DNA of 64,000 nucleotides from NCBI GenBank assembly GCA_016699575.1, contig CP064979.1, forward strand, positions 496,001 through 560,000, in the 5' to 3' direction. Both the position numbers and the translations under genes were made by a program. The notes beneath the pieces were generated by a model. It did not search any database and was not told where the DNA came from. It saw only the letters and a program-made list of their open reading frames with translations. Of this stretch, positions 26,400-35,946 are shown in pieces (the stretch's first letter is position 1; each line of letters starts with the position of its first letter). Source of the stretch: Flavobacteriales bacterium. GTDB taxonomy: Bacteria > Bacteroidota > Bacteroidia > Flavobacteriales_F > PHOS-HE28.

Positions 26400-28424
26400 T
26401 CAGTTCACGTCAGGAAGGAAACTGAAGGTCTTACCGTAGTAAAGCATCTGGGCGATGAAGTCGGTCGGGTACTCCACCTTCACGTCCGTGATGTTCCCTG
26501 ATGCATCCACCACAGGAACCAACTGTGGTTGTATGAAGCCGGCGTACGGTGCGGTGGTGATCTTCTTGGAACGTTCCAGCACCTCTGCGTGCAAGGCTTG
26601 GTCCACTTTGACACCGTAGGTCTCCACCAATGCCTTGCATGCCTCGTAGTCGCCCTGGCTCTTGATGCGCTGCACCTCGCGAAGCAGTTCTCCGAACAAG
26701 GCACGCATCTTGTCATAATCCAAGATGTCGAAATAGGTGGCGCCGTTGCGGATGTTCCTGGCGATGGCGCCGTTCTTCACCCCGCGCTCCACCACCCACG
26801 CGCTCACCCACATCCGGTTGCGCATGTGCGCCTCTTCGACATCGTTGCCGAGCTTCAGCCGGCGCAACTGGGCCAACAGACCGTTCCGGATGTAGCCATC
26901 GTATTCAGCCTTGCCCGTTTCCAAACTCGGCATCACGCCCATCTCGACCAGTTTCACGTCCATCATGTAGTAGAGGGCCATTAGATCGGCGCGCCCTTCC
27001 TCCAGGGTACTGGCATAGTTCTTCAACGTGGCGTCCGTCTCTCCCACTCCCTTCTCCAATTGGCCACTGGCATGCCCGATCACTTCATGCAGTGCGGTGT
27101 GCAGTTTACCGGCAAGGGTGCCGTGCGCAATGCTGCGATCGATCTCCTCCTGGTCGTTGCAGAACACCTCCAGGGAGCTGGCACCTCCGCTCTTGTCGTA
27201 GGCTTCACTGATATTGCCCAAACTGACGCTCTTGCTACCAATGGAGTCACGTATCCAGTTCGCATTGGGCAGGTTCACGCCGATGGGAGTGGCCGGCGCA
27301 GCGTCGCCCGCCTCGCCTGCTGTGTTCACGAATTTGTAGGTGATGCCGACCACATTCGCCTTTTTGTGCTCGGGCATCAAAGGGCTGTTGTCCTCGAACC
27401 ACTGGGCATTGTCCTGTATGATGCGCATGTTCTTCGTAGCCTCAGGGTCGATCACTTCAACACAGCTCTCATAACTGCCCCGCTTGCCCATAGGGTCGTT
27501 GTACACCTCGACAAACCCGAGGATGAAGTCCACGTTGCTCAGGGTATCCTGCACCCAAGCAATGTTGAAGGCGTCCCACGTGCGCAGATCACCCGTGCGG
27601 AAATAATCCATCAGCAAGCCTATGGCTTTCCTCTGCTGCTCGTTGCAGGCCACTTCCAAGGCCTTGGCCAGCCACATGTTCACCTCCTTCAGTGCGGCTC
27701 CGTACATGCCGTCCACCCTCCAAACCCGCTCAACCAATTCCCCATCGACACGGGCCAGCTGGCTGTTGATACCGAAACTCAACGGGGCGTTCGGGTCCGG
27801 TGACCTCATCTTCGCATAGAAGGCCTCCACCTCTTTCTCGCTGACATCGGGTCCGTAGAAGTTCACCGCGCTTGCCAGCTGCAGGTCCTTGCCGGCATCG
27901 AGGCTCACTTTCTTGGCATCAATGGCAGGGTCGAACATGGCATCCAATACCTCAGCGGAGAGCAACGCGCCGCTCTCCTTCAGCACGCCTTCGAACCACG
28001 GCCTGCTGAAACCCGGAACGAACTTCTCCATGCCGTAGTGGTGATGGATCCCATTGCTGAAGAACATCTCCTTGGCGTACAACATCATTGCGTCCCACTC
28101 CACGCCGGACTTGCCCCCTGATGCAAGGACCTTTTCGAACGCGCGCCGAATGGCCAGGTTGTGGCGGTAGTTCTGATCCCACATGATGTCGCGGCCTGAA
28201 AGACCTGCCATCGTGAGATAGTAAGCGAGTTTCTTTTCCTGGAGCGGCAATTCCTCCCAACCGCTCACTCGGTAACGCAGAATGCGCTTGTCGCTGAATT
28301 GATCGACTTCCCACAAGAAGGAATCGGCCTTGGCCTCCGTGTTGGCCAGGTTCTCAGCTTTGGGTGATTGGCCGCAGGAATAGAGCAGGGCCGTTGCAAG
28401 CGATGAGAGAAGGATGGTGCGCAT
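26400..28424 (-). CDS. dipeptidyl peptidase III-like metallopeptidase (M49), lipoprotein
   Basis: 674 residues. A lipoprotein signal peptide ends at Cys17 (MRTILLSSLATALLYSC). The zinc site is the M49 signature: HEVIGH at 446-451 plus the second motif EEGRAD with Glu475/476. The family removes dipeptides from the N-termini of short peptides. Bacteroidota members are often mislabelled dihydrofolate reductase in databases. The lipoprotein form places it in the envelope, where it would complement the DPP IV and POT transporters at 5584-12671, although it lies about 14 kb away. Confidence 0.92.
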   Translation of the reverse strand: MRTILLSSLATALLYSCGQSPKAENLANTEAKADSFLWEVDQFSDKRILRYRVSGWEELPLQEKKLAYYLTMAGLSGRDIMWDQNYRHNLAIRRAFEKVLASGGKSGVEWDAMMLYAKEMFFSNGIHHHYGMEKFVPGFSRPWFEGVLKESGALLSAEVLDAMFDPAIDAKKVSLDAGKDLQLASAVNFYGPDVSEKEVEAFYAKMRSPDPNAPLSFGINSQLARVDGELVERVWRVDGMYGAALKEVNMWLAKALEVACNEQQRKAIGLLMDYFRTGDLRTWDAFNIAWVQDTLSNVDFILGFVEVYNDPMGKRGSYESCVEVIDPEATKNMRIIQDNAQWFEDNSPLMPEHKKANVVGITYKFVNTAGEAGDAAPATPIGVNLPNANWIRDSIGSKSVSLGNISEAYDKSGGASSLEVFCNDQEEIDRSIAHGTLAGKLHTALHEVIGHASGQLEKGVGETDATLKNYASTLEEGRADLMALYYMMDVKLVEMGVMPSLETGKAEYDGYIRNGLLAQLRRLKLGNDVEEAHMRNRMWVSAWVVERGVKNGAIARNIRNGATYFDILDYDKMRALFGELLREVQRIKSQGDYEACKALVETYGVKVDQALHAEVLERSKKITTAPYAGFIQPQLVPVVDASGNITDVKVEYPTDFIAQMLYYGKTFSFLPDVN

Positions 28425-28511
28425 GATGGTCAGTAAAAGGTCGGTGAAGATATCCCGGGCCCGCTGGGGCCTTCATCGCACCTTGACAGGATGTGCTTGC
28501 GCCCCGGAAGG

Positions 28512-29033
28512 TCAAGCCCCTTCTCGGGCGCGCTTGGAGATCGTCATGTTGGCGCGGGCTTCCTCCACCACACGCTTCAGTCGGTGGTAGGCCGCCAGTT
28601 GTTTGTTGTAGCGCCTCAGATCCGCCGGATCAAGCTGCTCCACAAGCTTCAGGTCCATTTTGTCGGCCAGGTCGTGGAGCTTCACCCGGGCCGCCAAACC
28701 ATCCTGCAACACCCGATCGATGTACGCCTCATAGGTCTCCCCTTCTTTCCTGCTGATATGCTCAAGGGCCTTCACTACCCGCTCGGGGAATCCTCGAGCA
28801 AGGATATCGGTCGGCTTGAGCTCACTGCGCTCCAGAACATCGTGAAGTGCGCCCAGCACCTGCTCTTCGGCGTCGTGCCCGCGCATCATCACGCGCATCA
28901 CATGCATCACATAAGGTTTCCCGAACCGGTCCACCTGGCCTTTATGGACCTTGGCCGCAAGGCGGATGGCACGTTCCAACAGATGATCCACAGGCTGTGT
29001 TCTGACCGCGCCAAAATAGTGGCGCACGCTCAT
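28512..29033 (-). CDS. HD-domain phosphohydrolase, RelA/SpoT-HD-like
   Basis: 173 residues from the ATG at 29033. The upstream extension of the frame is not supported. Residues 18-110 resemble the HD half of SpoT or small alarmone hydrolases: RAIRLAAKVHKGQVDRFGKP, YVMHVMRVMM and GALHDVLERS. A further motif ARVKLHDLADKMD is where SpoT-type HD domains have VKLADRLHN. The usual HDxxEDT is HDVLERS here, so the catalytic acidic pair is altered. No synthetase domain is present. It may hydrolyse an alarmone or another nucleotide. Confidence 0.8.
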   Translation of the reverse strand: MSVRHYFGAVRTQPVDHLLERAIRLAAKVHKGQVDRFGKPYVMHVMRVMMRGHDAEEQVLGALHDVLERSELKPTDILARGFPERVVKALEHISRKEGETYEAYIDRVLQDGLAARVKLHDLADKMDLKLVEQLDPADLRRYNKQLAAYHRLKRVVEEARANMTISKRAREGA

Positions 29034-29154
29034 CCCGGTGTTAAGCACGGAACCCCCACTGGCATTGCTGCCAGTGAGGGCCCGTGACTCTTCAAAGTAG
29101 TTGACCTGAACTACTTGGACGGCCGGTTGAACGCGACGGCCACTGAAAGGTTGC

Positions 29155-29187
29155 AAAAACGGAACGCCCTCCGTGGGAGGGCGTTCC
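29155..29187 (-). terminator. terminator of the 1432-residue surface protein gene
   Basis: Perfect 12-bp GC-rich stem (29161-29172 with 29176-29187), 3-nt loop, followed on the minus strand by GTTTTTG. Lies 17 bp past the stop at 29205. Confidence 0.9.
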
Positions 29188-29204
29188 GAAAAGGGCCTTC
29201 AAGA

Positions 29205-32200
29205 TCAGCGTATCAACGGCAGCTTGAAGACGCGCTGTTCCGACGAACTGGTGACGCGCAGGAAGTACACACCATCCGTTTGGGCGGACATGTCCAAGAC
29301 CGCACGACCTGATGCAAGGGACGAAGCACGGGTGGCCACCACACGCCCCTCAGCATCCATCACATCGAACACCATCTCATCCGCAGTGGTCAAGTCCCAG
29401 CGCACCACAAAGCCGTTGTCCACCACCATGGCTTGCACCGCTTCATCGGCCAGCTGGACCAAGCCCGTGCTGCCTGAGACGACGACCTGCGCACTCGCTA
29501 CCGCCGAACAGTCGCCATCCGTTACCGAGAGCACCACGGTATAGCTGCCGGGCATGGAATAGGCATGCTCACCATCGCCATCGACGGATGAGGAGCCGTC
29601 ACCAAAGTCCCAGGCGTATTGGACGCCGTAAGTGCCCGTATTGTAGAAGTAGGCAGTTTCCCCAATGGCCAGTAATGTGGCGCTAGGGATGAACGCCGCC
29701 ACCGGACCTTGACCGGAAGTGACGACCGAACCGTTCATCTGGATGTTGCAGCCGTTCGCGTCGGTAACCTCCACATCGTAAACACCGGCTTGCACACCGA
29801 CCAGGTCCTCATCCATTGCACCGTTGCTCCACAGATAGCTGTATGGGGCAGTGCCGCCGAACACGATCAGGTCCACAGCCCCGTCCGAAGCAACAACGCA
29901 GGTTGCGGCACTGGGCACCGAAGAGATGGCCAATGCGGAAGGAGCATCGATGGTGAACGCTTCGACCATGGAGCCGCAACCAGCGCCCGTAACCTCAACG
30001 GCATAATCGCCAGCAGCCAACCCGGTGAAGATGCCAACCCCCAGCACTTGGTTCTGCACAAGCAGGACGTTGCCCATTTCATCCATCCAGGTCAGGTCGA
30101 TCGGTGTACTTCCGGTATTGACGACGGTCGCCTGTCCATCGTTCACACCACTGCACGTGGTCGCTTCATAATAGTGCGGCAAGCTGGCGGTAGCGTGCAA
30201 CACGAAACGCGCGGGCTCCGCAGCGTCGTTCACATCGGCAGCGAAGGTGTACTCCGCGCCCTCGGTCAGCGGGGTGCTGGTGCCCGTCCAGAGATCCTCG
30301 AGCACCAGGCAACTGCGGCCCATGATGCCTTGCGCTTCATAGGCTTTCAACGTGTAGGTACCCGTCACGCCTACTTTCACGCTCACCGGGATCACGGCAT
30401 CAGCCGCCAATCCGCCCCATGCGTTCAGGATGAGGTCTTCGCCGCTGGAGCTGTTGCTCCAAATGGCCGGAGCCTCCGGGTGACCAAAGACCATCTTCTC
30501 GATATCGTGCTCATCACCGTAGGTCGGAGCACCGGTGGCGAAGTGCACCACTGTTTCGTCCAAGAAGGCATTGATGCCGCTGTTGATCTGCAAGCGCACC
30601 ATAGGGTGAGGAGCAGACTGCTCACCGCCGAACAATCCACCACCGTTGAGGTCCAACACCTTGGCATTCTCATCAACGGTGGTTGTCACCGCTGCACCGT
30701 TGGCCTTCAACCAAAAGCCTTGACTGCTCTGTATGTTGCCGTTCAACTGTCCGCCGGGAATGCTCAAGCCCAAGCCTTCATCCCATGTAGCGTTGTTGCC
30801 GGTGACCGGGTTGAACACATAATAGAAGTTGTCGACGTCAGCACCGAGCGCCACGTCCGTGAAATCGATCGGGGATGGCACCGGGTTGCCAACAAGATTC
30901 CATCCGTCCACCGTCGGATCGCCGGTGTTCGTCCACGTCATCGGCAAAGTGAAGGGCGTACCAGCGATGTTGGGCACCCCGGTAACGTCAATGACGAAAG
31001 CGGTTGTGGTGTTCAACGTGGAACCGCTCCAGGCGGTGAAGCCCTTGCCGAGTGTCAGCGTCATACCGGTGCCGGTTACGCCGATCAGTCCATCGCCCAA
31101 CAGTGCACCCACGTTCGTTTCATCGTAATGGCGGATGCTGGGCCATGGGTTGCCACCTACCTGGAAGCCGGGGAAGTGCGAGCCCGGGAAACCCGCGGTG
31201 TAGTAGTCGTCCTTCCAGCTCGCCACGTTCTTGCCCACGATCGGGTTCGCCAATGAGCGCCAATTCGTTGTGCCCGCAGGAACGTAACGCTCCATGGTGA
31301 GAGAGCCCGTGTAGGTGTCCGGTGCGATCACCGGTGCAAGGCGTGCCGTACCATTCGCATCACTGCGCAGGTTCAGTCGCGTCGCGCTCGCGTCGAAGTC
31401 GTCGTTCTCCACGCGCAGTTCAGTCCAGATGTTCACGGTATCGAGCCCAACGACCGTGAGGCCTTCGCCGTTGGCGATGAGCGTCTCGAAATTCACCGCT
31501 ACAGCATCGCCACTGAGCGTTGCCGGGCCTTCGTTAAGGAACTCGACCTCATCGAACATGTTCGTGGTCACGGCCCCATCAACGTCCATTGCGTTCCCGC
31601 ATAGATCAATGTCCGGTGCAGCGGTCAGGTTCAGCGTGCTGCCGATTTCCACGTGGAGTTCGAAGAGATCGAAGGGGCCTGCGCCCATATCAACCACATC
31701 AGGCGATTGCAACACCATGGTGGCGTTACAGTCGAACGTAGCCGTTGAAGCCGCAGGACTACCGGTGCGCGATGTGCTCCAGATGGAACCCGTAGTGGCA
31801 CCGCTCGCACGGCTGTAATAAATGGGGCGGCAACGCACACCCTCCACGGTTACGTTATCAATGTTCCACAGCTCTGCTGCATTGTTGTTGATCGCTTGGA
31901 CACGGAGGGCAAGCGTGCTACTACCGTCCGGGATCGACACTGTGAGGTACGAGTAACCATCGGTTGTGCGGTTGCCACCACCGGCCGGGGTGAAGGATGC
32001 CGGCGTGCCTGCGATCGCGCTTGCAACGCCAGTCCCGGTGCTGTAGCCCCAACGCGCGTTCGCGTTGCCGTTCACGGTGATATCGGCCGTAACCGGGAAT
32101 CCGGCACCGTCCACGTCGGCGAACACGTTCACGAGATCACCGGCATCAGCACCGTTGGCTGCCACCGTTGCCGTGCTGGACAAGCGCATGCGCACTGTCA

Positions 32201-33503
32201 CAGCGGTGTAGTCCAGAACCGAAACCGTCCCGAGATCGAGCGTTGCACTGGCATTGCTCACTTGCCATGAACTGCCGGAGGAAAGGATCCGTTCGTTCGC
32301 AGGGAAATCACCGGCACCCGCGGTGGAACTCACGTTGGCGCCACCGGCGAGAATGTTCCAGTTGTCGTTGATGCCACCGTCGAACGCCTGCTGGGCAATG
32401 GTGACCACGTTGGTCTCATCATCATCAAGGGTGAACGTGTGTTGGCTAGGAGCACCGACGTTGGCCGATGTGCCCCCTGTCGCGTTCTGAAGGCCGAAGA
32501 CAAGGGTCTCATTGCCATCACAAGCACCGTTATCAGTGAGCGTTACAGTGAGCGTTTGGTTGGCCGTGTTGTTCGCGGGCCAATTGAGGGTTTGTGTTGC
32601 AAATCCGTTGATCCGGGCAGCTGAGCCGCTGAGCAAGGCGACATCGACCGACGTGGGGTTCACCACACTCGCATTGACAATACCAACGGAAATGTTGTGG
32701 GTGATCCCGTCTTCATTGTCGGTGCTGGTAGTGCTCACGAACCGCAGGGCTGTGTAAGCCCGTCCAGTGACGGCGATGTCGTCCAGTGCGAACTCGTCAC
32801 GATTGCCCGAACCGCCCACATCATCCCCGCTCCAACGGACATAGAAAAACGCCCCTGGGGCCAGAACGAAACCGGTCATTGTGGCGCTCTTGGCGTTGGC
32901 TTGGAATCCGAGTGCATCCAAGGGTGCGGTGGAGGTATGCGCCAAGGCAGGCACATTCGTGTAATTGACATTATCGGTCGACCAAGCGCAGTTCAACGAG
33001 TTTGAGCGATTCTGATCGTTGCGGATGTGCAGGTTGTAGGCAAGGTCGAACGCAGTGAGGTTCAACCCACTGTTGTTCACGATGCGCAACGTGAGCGTAC
33101 CTGGGGTCCAATCCGAGACGATGGGCTGAATGCCTAGTGCGCGTCCCGTTATGGACCCACCACCGAAGGAGTAGAAACCACCCGTGGTGATCGCGGCATT
33201 GCCAGGCGCAGTAGTACCCCGTGCATGGTCGCCTGACAGACCCGCAGCGCCGAAAGCCAAGTTACCGTCGCTCATGCCCGTGTGAGACCAAGCATCGCTG
33301 TCGAGGCGGCCTGCACCGGGAACGGACTGGAAACCAGTGCCAGCGAACGCCCCGTTGTTCACTCCGGCCAAGGTGGCATCGAAAGTGATCGTGTAGGTGG
33401 TATTGGCGGCCGTCACGTTCAACTGTGCTTCGGCGCGAAGGGTGATAAGGCAGGCTGTGGCGAACGCTGCACGGAACGCCACTTGAGCGTACTTCTTCAT
33501 CAT
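29205..33503 (-). CDS. large T9SS-secreted surface protein with Calx-beta, SprB-like and PKD modules
   Basis: 1432 residues with a signal peptide (MMKKYAQVAFRAAFATACLITLRAEA). From the N-terminus: jelly-roll-like repeats with choice-of-anchor features, a Calx-beta-like block (about 250-360, ending FTLDDDETNVVTI), a long beta-rich middle, a module with FATGAPTYGDEHDIEK, an SprB-like repeat (SDGAVDLIVFGGTAPYSYLW), a PKD domain (YAWDFGDGSSSVDGDGEHAYS) and a C-terminal T9SS type A sorting domain (VFDVMDAEGRVVATR to VFKLPLIR). Such proteins are exported by T9SS and attached to the cell surface, often for adhesion or gliding. The C-terminal half is paralogous to the protein at 33823-35052. Confidence 0.92.
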   Translation of the reverse strand: MMKKYAQVAFRAAFATACLITLRAEAQLNVTAANTTYTITFDATLAGVNNGAFAGTGFQSVPGAGRLDSDAWSHTGMSDGNLAFGAAGLSGDHARGTTAPGNAAITTGGFYSFGGGSITGRALGIQPIVSDWTPGTLTLRIVNNSGLNLTAFDLAYNLHIRNDQNRSNSLNCAWSTDNVNYTNVPALAHTSTAPLDALGFQANAKSATMTGFVLAPGAFFYVRWSGDDVGGSGNRDEFALDDIAVTGRAYTALRFVSTTSTDNEDGITHNISVGIVNASVVNPTSVDVALLSGSAARINGFATQTLNWPANNTANQTLTVTLTDNGACDGNETLVFGLQNATGGTSANVGAPSQHTFTLDDDETNVVTIAQQAFDGGINDNWNILAGGANVSSTAGAGDFPANERILSSGSSWQVSNASATLDLGTVSVLDYTAVTVRMRLSSTATVAANGADAGDLVNVFADVDGAGFPVTADITVNGNANARWGYSTGTGVASAIAGTPASFTPAGGGNRTTDGYSYLTVSIPDGSSTLALRVQAINNNAAELWNIDNVTVEGVRCRPIYYSRASGATTGSIWSTSRTGSPAASTATFDCNATMVLQSPDVVDMGAGPFDLFELHVEIGSTLNLTAAPDIDLCGNAMDVDGAVTTNMFDEVEFLNEGPATLSGDAVAVNFETLIANGEGLTVVGLDTVNIWTELRVENDDFDASATRLNLRSDANGTARLAPVIAPDTYTGSLTMERYVPAGTTNWRSLANPIVGKNVASWKDDYYTAGFPGSHFPGFQVGGNPWPSIRHYDETNVGALLGDGLIGVTGTGMTLTLGKGFTAWSGSTLNTTTAFVIDVTGVPNIAGTPFTLPMTWTNTGDPTVDGWNLVGNPVPSPIDFTDVALGADVDNFYYVFNPVTGNNATWDEGLGLSIPGGQLNGNIQSSQGFWLKANGAAVTTTVDENAKVLDLNGGGLFGGEQSAPHPMVRLQINSGINAFLDETVVHFATGAPTYGDEHDIEKMVFGHPEAPAIWSNSSSGEDLILNAWGGLAADAVIPVSVKVGVTGTYTLKAYEAQGIMGRSCLVLEDLWTGTSTPLTEGAEYTFAADVNDAAEPARFVLHATASLPHYYEATTCSGVNDGQATVVNTGSTPIDLTWMDEMGNVLLVQNQVLGVGIFTGLAAGDYAVEVTGAGCGSMVEAFTIDAPSALAISSVPSAATCVVASDGAVDLIVFGGTAPYSYLWSNGAMDEDLVGVQAGVYDVEVTDANGCNIQMNGSVVTSGQGPVAAFIPSATLLAIGETAYFYNTGTYGVQYAWDFGDGSSSVDGDGEHAYSMPGSYTVVLSVTDGDCSAVASAQVVVSGSTGLVQLADEAVQAMVVDNGFVVRWDLTTADEMVFDVMDAEGRVVATRASSLASGRAVLDMSAQTDGVYFLRVTSSSEQRVFKLPLIR

Positions 33504-33529
33504 GGTTCAGGGCTCTTTCGATAGGCTGC

Positions 33530-33537
33530 CAAACTTA
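33530..33537 (-). promoter_or_regulatory. candidate -7 box of the large surface protein gene
   Basis: Minus-strand TAAGTTTG, an exact TAnnTTTG match, 27 bp before the start codon, leaving a short leader of about 20 nt. Confidence 0.45.
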
Positions 33538-33632
33538 TACAGCAGCTCCGAGGAGAAGGCCGCCATTACAGGAACTTACCACCACCGGCCGGTGCGGTCC
33601 GACCTGTCCCGCACAACGGGCGTCCAAAAGCG

Positions 33633-33656
33633 AAAAGGCACCTTCCAGTGCCTTTT
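33633..33656 (-). terminator. terminator of tRNA-Arg
   Basis: 9-bp stem AAAAGGCAC/GTGCCTTTT with a 6-nt loop, 9 bp after the tRNA 3' end, followed on the minus strand by a T-rich CGCTTTT. Confidence 0.85.
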
Positions 33657-33665
33657 CAATCTCAG

Positions 33666-33739
33666 CGGACCCGTAGGGATTCGAACCCCAAACCTCTTGA
33701 TCCGTAGTCAAGTGCTCTATCCAATTGAGCTACGGGTCC
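33666..33739 (-). tRNA. tRNA-Arg (anticodon ACG)
   Basis: 74-nt cloverleaf on the minus strand. Acceptor GGACCCG pairs with CGGGTCC, discriminator G, D arm GCTCAATTGGATAGAGC, anticodon loop CTACGGA on a CTTGA/TCAAG stem, T arm TTGGG-TTCGAAT-CCCTA. CCA is not encoded. Confidence 0.96.
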
Positions 33740-33787
33740 TTGTGTTTGCCATGCGTTCCGGATGGGAGCGCCCGGCGAAAGCGGCGG

Positions 33788-33795
33788 CGAATATA
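33788..33795 (-). promoter_or_regulatory. candidate -7 box of the tRNA-Arg promoter
   Basis: Minus-strand TATATTCG, one mismatch from TAnnTTTG, 49 bp upstream of the tRNA 5' end. Same sequence class as the tRNA-Leu box. Confidence 0.4.
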
Positions 33796-33822
33796 GATAG
33801 TTGCCGCGAGGACCCGTCGATC

Positions 33823-35052
33823 TCAACGAGCAACCGGCACCATGTAGCTGCGCATGCCTTCAGTGTCCCATACACGGAGCACATAGCCGCCCGCTGCCAA
33901 ACCCGTAGTGGGTATGTACATGGGCGTACGGCCGTCCATTGCGCGCTGTTGTTCGCTGGCAGCGCGACCATTGGCACTGAACAGAGCAGCGTTCATGGAC
34001 TTCGATGCGTAAGGGCAGATCACAGTGATATGATCTCCCTGAACGAATACTCTAGCCTCCAATGGGTCGTTGCCCTCGATCCCGTTCGCTTGGCCCACGA
34101 ACACCGTCGTCGCGGCCATCGCTGTGCAGGGACCATTGGACACGGTGAGGTCCACTTGGTACTCGCCGGGAGTGGTGTACGCATGCGTTGGGGAAGAAAC
34201 GGAGCTTGCTCCCCCGTCGCCGAACTCCCAGGAAGATGCAGTATGCCCTATCGAGCCATTGCTGAAGGCCACGGGATCGTTCACTGCAACGTTCGCCGAT
34301 GCGATGGAAAAATCAGCCAAGGGTGCCGGGACCGCGCCCACCGTGGCTTGAAGGGTCCTTGCACAACCATCGTTGTTGGAGATCGTTACGTCATACTGGC
34401 CCTGCGCCAGCGCCGCAAGCGAGATCGGTGAGGATGACGAGTTGACCTGCTGCACCAGACCGCCTTGATCATCCGTACATGATACCATCCACGGTCCAGC
34501 TCCGGTAAGCGGTATACTGACGGAACCGTTGCTCATGTTCGAGCAAGAAGCGTCTGTCACCGAGGGCTCCAACGGCGCGGACAGATGGAACACGAACCGG
34601 GGCGGGTCGGTGGGTGTATTGACATCAAGGTTGAACTGGTAGGCCGTGCCGGCCAGAATCGGCGTTGAGACCTCTTCCAGGACATCTTCGAGCACGATGC
34701 ACGATGACCCGAACAGATCGTGGATGCTGTAGATGGTGATGGCGTATGCCCCGCTAACAGGACCGCTTACCTTGAACGGAATGGTGATATCCGTACCGAA
34801 CGGCCCGTATGCGTTGAGTTCCATATCGGCACCGTCCGCTGATACACACGCGATCTTGGGTCCTGGCCCCAGGCCGAATCCCACCTTCGGCACGTCAGCC
34901 GGGTCGATGGTGGGTGCGCCGGTGTAGAACTGGACCTTGGCTTCATCATTGAAAACGCTCAAACCGGTGGTGATCTTCACCCGGAAGGACTGGGCGGAAA
35001 GCATGGTGGCACTGCATAGGCAGAAGAGGACTGGGAGGGTACGAAGGTTCAT
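33823..35052 (-). CDS. T9SS-secreted surface protein with PKD domain (paralog of the C-terminal half of the 29205 gene)
   Basis: 409 residues with a signal peptide (MNLRTLPVLFCLCSATMLSAQ). Order of modules: a beta domain with VFNDEAKVQFYTGAPTIDP, an immunoglobulin-like/SprB-like part (SNMSNGSVSIPLTGAGPWMV), a PKD domain (SSWEFGDGGASSVSSPTHAYT) and a T9SS-type C-terminal sorting domain ending YVLRVWDTEGMRSYMVPVAR. The same modules appear in the same order in the last 450 residues of the large protein at 29205-33503, so the two arose by duplication. tRNA-Arg sits between them. Function: cell-surface or secreted, ligand unknown. Confidence 0.9.
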   Translation of the reverse strand: MNLRTLPVLFCLCSATMLSAQSFRVKITTGLSVFNDEAKVQFYTGAPTIDPADVPKVGFGLGPGPKIACVSADGADMELNAYGPFGTDITIPFKVSGPVSGAYAITIYSIHDLFGSSCIVLEDVLEEVSTPILAGTAYQFNLDVNTPTDPPRFVFHLSAPLEPSVTDASCSNMSNGSVSIPLTGAGPWMVSCTDDQGGLVQQVNSSSSPISLAALAQGQYDVTISNNDGCARTLQATVGAVPAPLADFSIASANVAVNDPVAFSNGSIGHTASSWEFGDGGASSVSSPTHAYTTPGEYQVDLTVSNGPCTAMAATTVFVGQANGIEGNDPLEARVFVQGDHITVICPYASKSMNAALFSANGRAASEQQRAMDGRTPMYIPTTGLAAGGYVLRVWDTEGMRSYMVPVAR

Positions 35053-35147
35053 TTTCCGCTACCCCAGGGCGTAAGGATGCCCCCGAGCGCGACGGTTTCA
35101 ACGAGACGGAACGGAAAGGGTTCCGGCGACCAACAACCGGACGGTCC

Positions 35148-35939
35148 TTACGGCTTGTAATACTCCAACGCCTTGGGCATGTACGCCTCAAGGTCCCGAA
35201 CACGGGTGGCGTCGCTAGGGTGGGTGCTGAGCAGTTCCGGCACCGCGGCCCCCCCCCCGGCGCTCATGCGCTCCCAGAACTTGGGTGCGGTGCGGGGGTC
35301 GTAGCCGCTCATGGCCATGAAAATGAGGCCCATTTTATCGGCCTCGCTCTCGTGATTGCGACTGTAGGCCAGCATGCCCAACTGACTGCCGATGCCGTAG
35401 CTCTGGAGGAAAAGGTTCTGCGTTTGTGCGGGCTTCTCGCTCAGAGCGACCGTTAGCGCCACCCCACCCAATTGGGTTAGCACACCCTGGCTCATCCGCT
35501 CGTTGCCGTGCCGCGCAATGGCGTGCGCGATCTCGTGGCCCATTACCACCGCCAAGCCGGCTTCATCCTGCGTTACGGGAAGGATGCCCGTGTACACCAC
35601 CACCTTGCCGCCGGGCATGCACCATGCATTCACCGTCGGGTCATCCACGACGTTGAACTCCCAATTGAAGCCCGCCACACGGCTGGCAGCGCCGTTGTCA
35701 TTGCAGTACTTGGTCGCGGCAGCAGCCAACTTATCGCCGATCCCATTCACCATCTGCACGCGCTGATCCGTTCCCGGTAGCGGTGGGTTCTCTTTCAGGA
35801 AGTCCTGGTAAGAGGTGAGGCTCATGCCCATGAGCTCGCTCTCCGGGAGCAAGTTCATCTGGTTGCGTCCGGTGATGGGCACCTTGGCGCAGGCCACAGC
35901 AAGAACGAGAAGACCGATGGCAACGAAGCGCTTGTTCAT
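35148..35939 (-). CDS. M48-family metallopeptidase lipoprotein
   Basis: 263 residues. The signal peptide ends in a lipobox at Cys17 (LLVLAVAC). Zinc site HEIAH at 135-139 and third ligand Glu197 in NHESEADKMG. VVVYTGILPVTQDEAGLAVVMG precedes the site as in LoiP/YcaL and BepA-like periplasmic proteases, which take part in outer-membrane protein quality control. No TPR domain follows, so it is closer to LoiP/YcaL than to BepA. It lies 7 bp downstream of clpS and at the end of a long minus-strand gene run. Confidence 0.92.
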   Translation of the reverse strand: MNKRFVAIGLLVLAVACAKVPITGRNQMNLLPESELMGMSLTSYQDFLKENPPLPGTDQRVQMVNGIGDKLAAAATKYCNDNGAASRVAGFNWEFNVVDDPTVNAWCMPGGKVVVYTGILPVTQDEAGLAVVMGHEIAHAIARHGNERMSQGVLTQLGGVALTVALSEKPAQTQNLFLQSYGIGSQLGMLAYSRNHESEADKMGLIFMAMSGYDPRTAPKFWERMSAGGGAAVPELLSTHPSDATRVRDLEAYMPKALEYYKP

Positions 35940-35946
35940 GAAAGGT

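Noticed and set aside
29052..29076. 8-bp hairpin CACTGGCA/TGCCAGTG upstream of the HD gene
   Set aside because: Short, without a T run or known leader motif; not enough to call a riboswitch or terminator.
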